From: Micractinium sp. NFX-FRZ
Lineage: Eukaryota; Chlorophyta; Trebouxiophyceae; Chlorellales; Chlorellaceae
Assembly: GCA_029339195.1 (NCBI GenBank)
Contig: JAPTJF010000517.1
Coordinates: 1 to 41,887 of the forward strand
Direction of reading: 5' to 3'
Length of the DNA: 41,887 nt
Shown piece by piece: positions 9,566 through 19,215 of this stretch. Position numbers and translations under genes: made by a program. The notes below the pieces were generated by a model. It had not been told where the DNA came from. It saw nothing but the letters and a program-made list of their open reading frames with translations, and did no database searches. Each line of letters starts with the position of its first letter. Position 1 is the stretch's first letter.

Positions 9566-12500
9566 TCACTCGAGCCAAGGGGAGTCACCTGAGGGCCGCG
9601 GGCTGTGCGTGCGCTTGTGCCCAATGAGCGTCCCCCCGCTCTTGCCCCCACTGCCGCTGCCGCCGGTCCTGCCGCCGACGGCCGCCGCGGCTGCGGTAGC
9701 CGCGGGCCGCTGCTGCGCCGGCGGTTGCGCCACTCGGAGTTCTGCACTTGCATCAGGGCTGACTGTGCACGATTCAGAAGGGAAAGGCCGGCAGGAGCTG
9801 CGCTGCTGCAGCATGCCACTTGGGGCGCCTGCTCATGCCCAGGCAGGCACAGGCACAGGCACAGGCGCAGGATGCACAACCGCTGGCGCAAAGCACAGGC
9901 AGCACCAAGGGCGCAGACGCTCACCGGGGGGTGGCGGCAGGCCAACGGGGGCAGGGGCGGCGCCCAGTGCTGCGCCGGCGGCCGCTGGCGCCTGCGGGCG
10001 CGGCGCGACGTCACGAGACGCGGCAGCCGAGTTGAGCTGGTGCGCGGGGGCTGGCAGCACGCCAGGGGCCACGGGAGATGGCTGCAGCAGGGCCGCCCAG
10101 GCGGGCAGCGAGCCTGCCAGTTGGGAGCTCATGTGCTGCTGCATGCTGCTGAAGGCAGCTAGGCCGGCGAGGCTGGGAGGCTGCGGCGCACCGCCTGCAG
10201 GGGGCGCAGGCTGCCCAAGCCAGCTGGCAGACAGGCCCAGCTGCTGCCCAAACGACGGCGGCATGCCAGGTGGCAGAGCCATGCCAGCTGGCAGCTGTGT
10301 GTAGGTCTGCTGCATGATGAGCTGGTGCAGGCCGGCCTGCAGGGCAGAGCAGAGCAGAGGAGGGCGCAGGCGGGCACATGGGTCAGTGCCTAGCCGGCGG
10401 GCAGGTGGGCAGCCGGGTGGGCAGGCAGGTGGGAAACAGGCAGACTTGCACGCAAACGAACCAGATGGTCAGCAAAGCAAGGCGGCAGCCCTGGCACAGG
10501 CGGGCGGAAAGGGCGGGCAGGGCAAGGCTGCGGGGGCAACTCACGGCATGCAAGGCCTGCATGGCTGCCTGCACGGCGTGGGCGTGCACCGACTGCTCGC
10601 CCGCCGCCTGCTGCGCCTGCTGCGTGGCCAGCGACTGCGGCTCTGCGCTGACAAGCCCAGCGGTGGCAGTGCCGCCAGATTGCGTGGGCAGCGCCTGGCC
10701 GGGCTGTGCCGGGGCGGTGCCCGTGGCGGCGGTGGTGGGCGTGGGCAGGTGGGGAGCGACAGCTGGCGGCTGCTCCGTCAGCTTTGAGATGGCCTGCTTG
10801 TCCAGGCTGCCGCTAGCATTGTCCCCACTGGCGTTGGTGGCCTGAGGGTCTGCAGCCCCCAGCGCAGCAGGCGCAGCGCCGGCGTCGGCTCTGGCCGCCG
10901 CGGCAGCGACCGCGGCGTCGTCGTGAATGGCCGAGTGGCCGTTGCCGCCGCTGCCGTTGCCTCCGCTGCCGTTGCCGCCAGAGGCGTTGCCACCGCTGCC
11001 GTTGCCGCCGCTGCCGTTGCCGCCGCTGCCATGGCCGCCACTGCCATGGCCGCCGCTGCCGTTGCCGCCGCTGCCATGGCCGCCGCTGCCGTTGCCACCA
11101 CTGGGGTTGCTGGCGGAGCCATAATGGGGCAGGGGCGGGCGGTGGCAGCCGTTGCCGTTGCCGTTGCCATTACCAAAGTGGGCCGTGCTGGTGTCCCCAT
11201 ACCTCCCCCCGCTACCATCGTTGCCCCCACTCCCGTCCTTCTCGTTGCTACCGCGAGCAGAGTGCCCATTGCCGTTGGCGTGGGCATGTGCATGAGTGTG
11301 GGCATGGCCGGTGGGCAGCCGGGCGGGGGGCGGCAGGTGCAGCTTGGAGCTCACGCCGTTGCCGTTGGTGTAGCCGTTGGCGTGGCCTGCAGGCAGGGAA
11401 GAAGGGGAGCGCAGGGAGCTCAGGTGGCGCCAGGGCTGGAACCGGAGCAAGCGGAGCAACACACAGCGACTGCTGCAGCCTGTCAACTAATGCAGGGCAC
11501 AGCTGTCGATGAAGCTCTTGCCGGCACAGCCCAATCCTCCTGCCAGGCCTGCTGCCGTCTGCCTCCCGCCACTGCCTCCTTGCAAGCCAGCGCAGCTCAC
11601 CGTTCAACCCGTGGCCGTTGGGGTGCACGCTGCCGGCAATGCTGCTGCCGTTGCCGTTGCCATGGCCGTTGCCGTTGCCACCGCTGCCGGGCCCAGAGGG
11701 GTTGCTGCCGGACCCTGCGGCAACGACAAAGGCGACACCCACTCAGTCGAGAGACATGAGCTGCAGGTTTGCCAGCTGGCAGCACACAGCTTGGGATAGC
11801 AGCCGCGGTGAGTGTAAGAGAATGGCATGAAGGAAGTTGGGCAGCCAAGTGAGCACGTCAGCCAGCAAGGCGGGCAGGCAGCCTCACCCTCCCCAGCGTC
11901 CTCAAAGCGCATGGCAGCCGCTGGGTCGGGCTGGCTGCTTGGGTGCACGGCGCGGAAGGTGCCAGGCTGCGCTGCCTGCTGCTGGGGCGCTGCAGCAGGC
12001 TTGCCAGGCTCGCCGGCTGGCCGGCGCGCCTGCGCCTGCTGCACGGCACCCGAGGCAGGGGCCACGCCCTGCTCTGCCGCCTGCACCTGCCGCGCCTGCT
12101 GCTGCTGCTGGGGCTGCTGCGGCGGCGGCGGCTGCAGGGGCTGCACCTGCTGCTGCTGCTGCTGCTGCTCCTGCTTGACCGCCGGCGGCATCTGCATCTG
12201 CACACCCGGCGCAACCGACCCCACTGCACCGCTGCTGGGCGGCACACCCAGGCTGCCCAGCACACCAAACAGCTGGGCAGCCGCTGCCACAGCTGGGTCC
12301 ACAACGCCTGAGCTGGCGGCAGTGCCGGGACCCCAAAACAGGTTCACCGTGGGACAGCCTGCCGCTGCTGCCGCCACCATGGCTGCCGCTGCCTGGGAGC
12401 CCTGCTGCGTGCTGGCGCCCCAGCCAGAGTAGACGCCCGCCAGGCTGGCCAGCAGGTTGGGGTTGGAGCCGCTACCTTGCACCTGCAGGCAGGCAGGCGG

Positions 12501-15500
12501 GCAGAAGGAAGGCGAGGGAGACGAGAGGTCGGCGTCAGGTGGATGGGGTAGACCAGGGCGCAAGGGCGCACACTGCCAGCAGCTGCGCGGGCATGGGCGA
12601 TGCAGCCGGGCCCATGGCCAGAAGTGGCAGATGCTGGCGAGCAGAGCATGCGCAGCGTGGGGGGAAGTGCCGTGCCGGACCTGGCGGTTGAAGGTGGATG
12701 CATCCAGGGGCTCATCTACCCCGCTGTCGGCCTCGTCGCTGCCGTCACAGGGCGCGGCATTTTCTCGGGAGCAGGCGCTGCAGGCAGGGAGGGCGGGGGA
12801 GGGCCGAGAAGGAGGGCAGGGCATGTGAGCGGGGGGTGGTACCTCCACTTGGTTTTGCATTGTGGCCAATATGTTCAACAGCATCTATTTCAAATCAGTT
12901 CACCATCGGTAGGGACATCGGAGTGCCGGTGCGTGACAGGCAGGGCAGGGCGCGTGTCGCTCCACCGGCCTGGCAGCCATGGCAGGCCAGCGAAAGGGCC
13001 TACCTGGCGCCAGGAGAAGGAGCAGATTGAAGAGTGAACACGTCGGAACAGAGCAGTGCAGCAAAGCCTGGCCTGCCCCTGCCCCACCCCGCCCCGCCCC
13101 GCCCCGCCCTAGGTGTCCCCTCACCTGTCCTCTCCGTCCTCTCCATGCACCTGCGGTGGCTGGCCCTGGTAGCCATACGGCTGGCTCGTGCCCATGCGCT
13201 CGGCACGGATCTGCTGCGCAGTGGCGCCTGCAGTCGCGCAATGGCGGGTGGGCAGTGGGGGAGCGGGCGGGGAAGCGGGAGGGTGCAGGTGGTAAAGAAG
13301 CGGGAGGGCGGTGTGTGTGTGTGCAGGGGGTGCAGGCTGTGAGTGGCACAATGCACCTGCTGCCCCGGCGGGCACTCCAGAACACTACACTACAGGGCAC
13401 CAGATGATGCCCTGCCCTTCCGGGGCGGCAAGCCAGCAAGCATCCATGCAGGCAGGCAGGCAGGCATCACGCTGGGCAGTGTGGACCTTGATGTGCAGCT
13501 TTGCAAAGCGAGGTGAGTTGGAGTCATACACGTGGCGGCGGCGCTCACCTCCCAGCTCGGTTCGGTGCTCGGAGCGCTGCTGGCGTGACGTGGCGTTGAT
13601 GGTTGCCTGGATGTTGGCCTGGATGGTGGCAGGGTTGCTCATCGCGCGCAGCATGGCGGGGGTGAGGCCGTAAAAGGGGAAGACGCTGGGGGGGCAGGCC
13701 TGCGGGGGTGGCAGGAAGGACAAGGGGGGCGGGGAGGGCAGTTGAGGGACGGTAGAGTAGAGTCAACCCGTCGAGATGAGGATGGCACTGCCGATGCAGC
13801 AATCGAATCCCCAAGCCTGCCTCGCCTCACTGCAGCACAATGCCCGCCAAGCAATCCTTTTTCTGGTGCCTGCTGCTCTCCTCTCACCTGCAGCTTTGTC
13901 TCAATCTCTTTCCCAGCAGCCGCCACCACCGCAGCCGCCGCCGCAGCCGCCGCAGCGGACGCCGCCGCGGTTACCGCCGCCACTGTCACATCCGTCACTT
14001 CTCCGCCGCTGTTGACCAAGGCGGCATAGTCCGGCAGCGCTTGCAGGCTGAGCTGGCCCGCCTGCAGGACGGGAAGGGCAAGGCGCAGGCCAGGGAGAGG
14101 GAAAACAGGTCAGTGGGAGCGGTGCAAGAGCAGGGATGCTGGCACCAGCAAGAGGGGCGGGAGCAGGCAGGGCACCCCCCGCTTTGTGCCTTTTCACATA
14201 GATGGGCCAGGTTTCAAGTGCACGGCGCCCCTCGTCACCCAGGCGTTGAGCGCCCCACGGGAACAGCGCATTGCTGCAGACAACCTCCCACAAGACAGCA
14301 CCTGGCGTCCCTGCAGGGCCACCCCTAGGCCAACACCCCAGGCCCAGCCGAGGGCGCCGCATCCCACCTGGTTGACTATGTCGCTGAAGCCGTCGACCTT
14401 GCGAGGGTAGGGCTTGGAGCTCTTGCGCTTGGGGCGCGGCGGCGGCACCGCCAGGTCGATGGGCACGCCGCCTGCAGCGGGGGACGGGTGGGTGGGTGGA
14501 GGGGGGTGGGTGAGAGGAGGGAGGGAGGGAGGGAGTAGGGCCGTGTGTGAAGCCATGGAGCCGTAAAGGGTGGCAGGCCAGGGGCAGTGCTGTGCTGGGC
14601 GCTGGCACAGCGTGCAGGGCGTGTGCGGCGGCCGGATCTCTGTGGATAATATCCCCGGCTAGGCAGCACTTTTCCAGCGGCGCACGGGCGGGCGGGCGCG
14701 GCACTCACTGACGGTGGGGTGCAGCCCCGCCTGCAGCTGCTTCTGCTGCTTCTCGAGCTTGCTAAAGAATTTTTGGGCATGGGACCGGATCTGCACCGCA
14801 GTTTTGGTTTTCACATGGCCTGCGGTGCGGGGGGGGGAGCAGGGTGGGCGGAGGGATTGGGGTGGTAGGTCAGAGGGGTGGGCAGCGGGCAAGGGTTTGG
14901 GCGCAAGGCGTGCAGGGCAGGAAGCAGGTCGGCCAAGCCCCGCTGGACATGCATGCAGCTGGGCTAGCGTGTTGGCAGCAGAGCCCGGGCCAGCAGCGGC
15001 ACGCACTCTCTATCTTGCGCCACTGCCGGCCGTGCAGGCGCAGCGCCTCCACAAAGCGCTCATGCTCCTCGTCTGTCCACCGCTCCCGCTGCTTGGTGAT
15101 GGTGTAGGGCTTGCGCGTCTGCTGAGGGGGCGGGGGAGGGGCGAAAGAGGGCGGGCTGCGGTAGGACGGCTGCATGCATGGCCGCCCAGCCTCGTGCGGC
15201 GTTGCAGGCATGCGGCGCGGTGGCCCTGGCAGCAACCACTTGTGGGCATGTAGCGGTTCCGGTAAGGGACGTGGAGCAGCAGGAGCGGGCCCTCCAGGAA
15301 GCAGGAGGCAGGCCAGTGCCTGCCGGCCTGCGCACCAAGCGCAGTTCCGCCGCCGGCCCCCCCCAAAGCCACAAGCTAGATAGTATCCTTCGCCGCCGTT
15401 CCCACCCCTTCTCGGGCCAAAATGTCCTCAGAACGCCGCCAAAGGGCCAGGCGCCTGAGCAGCGCGCACCTTTTGCCCGGGCTTGGTGCCCGTGTCGTCC

Positions 15501-15568
15501 TCCTCGGTCAGGTCGGCTTGAGACCCCCCTTGGGCGCTCAGCTTCACCAGTTGTCGTGCGTCCTGCAT
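9566..15568 (-). CDS. LHY: CCA1/LHY-type single-MYB (SHAQKYF) transcription factor
   Basis: Exons: 15568-15470, 15118-15007, 14819-14709, 14471-14368, 14061-13888, 13699-13549, 13227-13125, 12777-12681, 12482-11888, 11714-11601, 11386-10545, 10336-9925, 9762-9566; 3111 nt, 1036 residues, all phases matching. The MYB repeat (about 34-95) reads [14 protein letters not shown], then EALRLHGR and [14 protein letters not shown], the CCA1/LHY form rather than the RVE8 form. The motif [14 protein letters not shown] follows, also diagnostic of LHY/RVE proteins. Known role: nuclear clock repressor that binds evening-element DNA. The rest is low complexity: an Ala run, polyQ with PQQ tracts (about 420-450), His/Asn/Gly-rich segments and eleven copies of a GG(N/H)GS pentapeptide. 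The C-terminal exon choice (donor at 9924, acceptor at 9763) is less certain; without that splice the frame stops at 9833. Far longer than plant LHY, which has roughly 600-650 residues. Confidence 0.88.
10935..11099 (-). repeat. 15-bp coding minisatellite encoding GG(N/H)GS x11
   Basis: Eleven in-frame 15-bp units within exon 11 of the LHY-like gene encode Gly-Gly-(Asn/His)-(Gly/Ala)-Ser, with Asn to His changes at the third position. Units differ mainly at the GTT/ATG triplet on the + strand. Confidence 0.9.
12080..12178 (-). repeat. CTG/CAG tracts encoding polyglutamine
   Basis: A (GCT)n run near 12149-12172 on the + strand, and a shorter one near 12091-12110, encode Gln runs and PQQ stretches in exon 9 of the LHY-like gene. 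Both keep the reading frame. Confidence 0.85.
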
Positions 15569-16069
15569 GCCGCAGCCCCTAGGGGCGCCGGCGCGCCAAG
15601 AAGTGCTCAGTGGAGCGACGGTGCGCGCATGGAAGCGGAATGCCCGCTGGGGCGGGCTCGCCTAGTGTATTGAAGAGAACATGGGGTGCGAGGGGTTTAG
15701 CGGGCGCGTGAAATGACGGCAGCAAAAGCGCGACCAGCCTTGCAAAAGGCACGCAGCATGCACCTCAGCTGGCGAGTTCCTGGCCAGGAGCGCTCGGCTG
15801 AGATTTCTCACAAGTCCCTCCAATCGGCTCCAAACGTGCCCAAATTTAGTTCTGGAGGCAGGAGAGTGCTTGCAAGTGCTCCTGCGGGGCGGGTGGGCCC
15901 CCTGGCGCCTGGCCGCTCGTGTGGGCTGAAGCAACCGCCGGCCACTAGAGCCTGAGCGGCAGTGCACTACCAGGTTGGGTGGCTGCCTCAAATAAAATTT
16001 GACACAACCATTACTCAAACCCAACTTAATTCATACAAAAACTTGGCATCAGCCCGGTTCTTGCACGAG

Positions 16070-16081
16070 CGTCACGTGACG
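16070..16081. promoter_or_regulatory. Palindromic G-box (CGTCACGTGACG)
   Basis: A perfect 12-bp palindrome centred on CACGTG, about 500 bp upstream of the LHY-like ATG. CACGTG is the core bound by bHLH and bZIP factors, and the flanking TGACG is a bZIP half-site. Function is inferred from position and sequence only. Confidence 0.45.
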
Positions 16082-16313
16082 GCCACGCTCTTGGCGCGGC
16101 CCACTTCGGCCGTGGCCACCCGGGCGCAGTTACGGTACAGCCAGTGCACAGTGGACTTGCATCCCATGTGGTTCATATTGCTACCCATGACAGTTTGGCC
16201 ACCTTGTGCACGCCTCGTCTACCCCGATGGCCGGGCAGTCGTCACGTTGGTCACCAAAGCAGGAGCCAGGCAGCTGACTGGGCACCTGTGTGAGTGACCC
16301 AGGCAACTCCTGC

Positions 16314-16318
16314 TTACA
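16314..16318 (-). terminator. Probable TGTAA poly(A) signal of tafazzin
   Basis: TTACA on the + strand reads TGTAA on the minus strand, about 280 bp downstream of the tafazzin stop. TGTAA is the usual chlorophyte polyadenylation signal; the assignment rests on position. Confidence 0.45.
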
Positions 16319-16598
16319 AAACAGCGGCGCCTATGCCTTGCTGGTCAACGCGCATGATGGCAGCAAAATGAAATAGTGGTGCTGGCAGTTTGGACGACAA
16401 GGGAACAGGGAAGGGGGGATGAGGCGGGAGCCACGGGCCAGGGGGTGTGCAGTGCTGGCTGACGGACGCCAGCCCCCGCCTCCGCAGGTCTGTCACTCGG
16501 TCCATTCGAGAAGGACAGCAGGCAGAAGGCTGCCAGCCATACGCGTACGAAATCAAATCAAAATGAAGCACACCCTGGGCGCTCCTGCCTGGGCGCTC

Positions 16599-18848
16599 CT
16601 ACCCGTCCTCCTCGCCCGGCGGCCCCTCTGGCAGCGCACCCTCCGAGTGCCGGTGCCGCTCCGCCGCGTGCGCCGCCGCCCCGCCCTTGATCTGGTCACG
16701 GTTGCGGGGCGCCCGCTTCTCTAGCGCCCGCAGGCTGTCCCCAATGCGGTGGGTGATGTCCCGCCACACCGCCCGCTGGTCCTCCCCTGCCTGGTTGCAC
16801 CTGCGGGTACGGCGGCAGGATGCCGACACACAGCATCAGTGCCAGCACGGGCGCGGTGCAGGGGTGTGCAGCTACCACCTGCCGCCCTGCCTGTCACGCC
16901 GAGCCCGTTGCGTGCGCCACGCAGCTCACAGTGTTGATTGAATGAGGAACACACACGACGTCTGCATGCACGCGATGTCCGGCAGTCCAGCGGCTGCCCG
17001 AGCAGCATTTGCCCTGCCCCTGGCACCTGCCCTTTCCAAGAACCAGCTGCACCACTCTCATGACGTTGTGTTGTTACCTACCTACATGTGGTTTCTGACA
17101 GCTCCACAGGACCCCCACACCACCAGTGCCCTGCCCCCTGCCTTTCATAAGCAACAGGCACACAGCTTGCCACCCTTACCTGCTCGAAGGAGATGCCCGA
17201 CAAGGAGATGCCCACAGGCTCCCCCACCCACCACAAGCCCTGCCCCCTGCCCTGCCCATGAACCAGAAATACAACTTCCAGGCTGTACCTACCTGCAGGT
17301 GATGTCCGACAGCTCCACAGGCTCCCCCACCACCACATGCACGCGGTGCCCCACGCGCGGCACCACCGCGTGCTTGGGCATGACGTGCCCCATGCCGCTG
17401 TGGTAGAAGGGGAGCACCACAGGGTCGCTGCAGGGCGGGGGGGGGGTGCGCGATAGAATGTGGGGGGTTGGGCGGGTGGGCGGGCAGGCTGCGTGGGGCG
17501 CCAGCATTTGGCGTCGACGTGCATGCTGCGCACTACCTGGCATGCATGGTCCCAGGCAGTGCAGCACAAAGGCGCCAGACCACCACACGCACCTCACCCA
17601 CCCGCCCTCCACCACCACCGCCACCGCTTGCCTGCTGCTCCCACCACCGCACCTGTTGCTGCGCGCGCGCGCGTCGCACACCAGCTTGCCCACCCCCCAG
17701 CGCAGGGGCCCCAGCTCTCCGGTGTAGTGCACCCGCCCCTCGGGGAAGATGTGCACCCAGTGGCCGCGGGCCACCTGGCGGGCGACGGTGCGCATGATGG
17801 GCTGGTCGGGGCCGCCGCCGCGCTGCAGAGGCAGGAGGCAGGGATGGGGCGATCAAGGTGAAGGGTGCTCCGAGGGGGCCGCCACAGCAGGGTGCGGCTG
17901 TCTGAGGTTCAGGTGGGCGTGTTGAAGGCGCAGCGAGACTGTTTTGGGTGTTGAGGGTGGAGTCAAGTCCTGAACGAATTTACCAGGCTGCGTGACTGCC
18001 CAACTCCCCACTAAAGAAGTGGTTCACCTGTATGGGCAGGGTCTTGCCCGACTGGAAGAAAGCCGCCAGCAGCGCGTTGCGGTAGCACATCTCACGTGCG
18101 CACAGGCTCCACCGGTTGCCCATGTGGACGTGCTCATGGAAGAAGAAGGAGGCGGGCAGCAGGTTGCAAAAGAGCATGGGGTCGTCACCGGTGCTGCGGG
18201 CGGGAGAAGGGGCAGGTGGGGGAGGGGGGGCAGAGGGGGCATAAGACCGGGGGAACAAAGGGGCCAGGGAGCGCAAGGAGTTGAGTGAGGAGGCAGCGTG
18301 GTACTAGCAGGGGTGTGCAAGAGGCCTGAGCACACAAGCGCGTCAGAAGGGAGGGAGCCAGCGTGGATTGATGTCGAACACCAGGGGTGGGGGCAGCTGG
18401 CGACAGGTGGGCAAAAGTGGCTGCAGCAAAGTGGGCAGATGCCAATGGAAGCAGACCATGCCACAAAGCAGAAGAAGCCTCCGGCAGCATGCCGTGCAGC
18501 ATACGATGCGAGTGCACTGGCAGGCTGGAAGACGCAGGGAGCTGGGCCCAGCACAGGTAAACGCCACGAACGCTCACCGCCCCGCCCGCTCCTCTCCCGC
18601 AAGCCTGACCGCCCCCAGCCCCACCTGGTGTGGTTGCAGACGGTGATTAGGCCGCGCCCCTCCTCGCGTGCCTCCACCTGCTGCATAAATCTGTCCAGCC
18701 CCTCCACGCTGAAGTCGTTCAGCACTGCAAGCACCAACTTGGAGAGGAGGGAGACGACGCCCAGCGTGGCGCTGCGCCCCAGCTCCCCCCACGGCGCGGA
18801 CAGCGCCTGCTGCGAGAACGCATCCTCCACGTCTACTAGGCTGTCCAT
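16599..18848 (-). CDS. TAZ: Tafazzin-type monolysocardiolipin/phospholipid acyltransferase
   Basis: Exons: 18848-18625, 18193-18028, 17822-17653, 17427-17293, 16800-16599; 897 nt, 298 residues, phases matching. Known family role: CoA-independent transacylation that remodels cardiolipin at the mitochondrial membranes. The catalytic HX4D motif is H73-TSTG-D78, with Ser75 encoded across the first intron. The second acyltransferase motif is FPEGR at about 156-160. The segment GRVHYTGELGPLRWGVGKL and the later VGEPVELSDI match the tafazzin subfamily rather than plastid glycerol-3-phosphate acyltransferases. The length fits tafazzins. The start at 18848 gives a family-like N terminus; the same frame stays open up to an ATG at 19142, so a longer form is possible. 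Intron 4 contains degenerate copies of the exon 4 end. It is divergent from the PFL activase gene. Confidence 0.9.
17080..17292 (-). repeat. Tandem duplications of the tafazzin exon 4 end inside intron 4
   Basis: Two degenerate copies of the last 45 or so bases of exon 4 (17291-17338) lie at about 17176-17234 and 17080-17128, a period of roughly 105-110 bp. Shared landmarks on the + strand are CCACAGG(C/A)(T/C)CCCC and a following GCCCTGCCCC(C)TGCC stretch. On the minus strand they translate as WWVGEPV... and WWCGGPVELSE..., like the true VVVGEPVELSDI. Each copy is followed by a potential donor, GTAAGG or GTAGGT. Confidence 0.75.
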
Positions 18849-19215
18849 GGGCGGTGATCCGGAGGGCGCAGGAAGGGTTTGCCTGGGTGAGCAGGCAAGC
18901 TCGACCCAAAATTGGATGGGTGCGCACGGCAGGGGAATTACGCTTGTTACAGCATAAAACACTGCAATTGGGCTCGAATAGATGGCAAAAGCGCAAGGTG
19001 GCAGCCGGGAAGCTGGGTTGGTCAGCCCCTCCCCGGCTGGCTGGAGGCTGCTGGTGGTGCAACCCAAGGATCGCGTCTTCCTGGCAACGCTCCAGGCAGG
19101 TTGCAAGGCAGGAACATCCGTCATGCTCCGCAGGCGGAGCATGCCGCCGGCCGCGTGGCCTTGCTAGAGCTTATTTCTCTACCAAAACGCCCTTGCACAC
19201 AATCCTCTGATCACA
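18849..19215. promoter_or_regulatory. Bidirectional promoter region between tafazzin and PFL activase
   Basis: A 367-bp interval separates the two divergent start codons. No clear TATA box was seen. The part next to tafazzin is open in the tafazzin frame back to 19142, so some of it may be coding or 5' UTR. Confidence 0.5.

Larger units (their letters stand above)
15569..16598. other. Intergenic region: LHY-like promoter and tafazzin 3' UTR
   Basis: Both flanking genes are on the minus strand, so this holds the upstream region of the LHY-like gene and the 3' UTR of tafazzin. It is lower in GC than its surroundings around 15985-16050. It contains a palindromic G-box (16070-16081) and a TGTAA signal (16314-16318, minus). 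An open frame at 15962-16297 (+) looks accidental. Confidence 0.6.

Noticed and set aside
9453..10304. 283-codon + frame
   Set aside because: Antisense of LHY-like exons 12-13; the minus-strand reading joins in phase with the rest of the gene.
10935..11099. Regular short repeats that could suggest a CRISPR-like array
   Set aside because: Units are 15 bp, directly adjacent without unique spacers, and in frame within a eukaryotic exon.
10923..11759. 278-codon + frame with VAAAAVA repeats
   Set aside because: Antisense of the GG(N/H)GS minisatellite exon of the LHY-like gene.
15962..16297. 111-codon + frame between the LHY-like and tafazzin genes
   Set aside because: Mixed third-position usage unlike real exons here, no recognisable domain, and it overlaps the G-box and the 3' UTR side of tafazzin.
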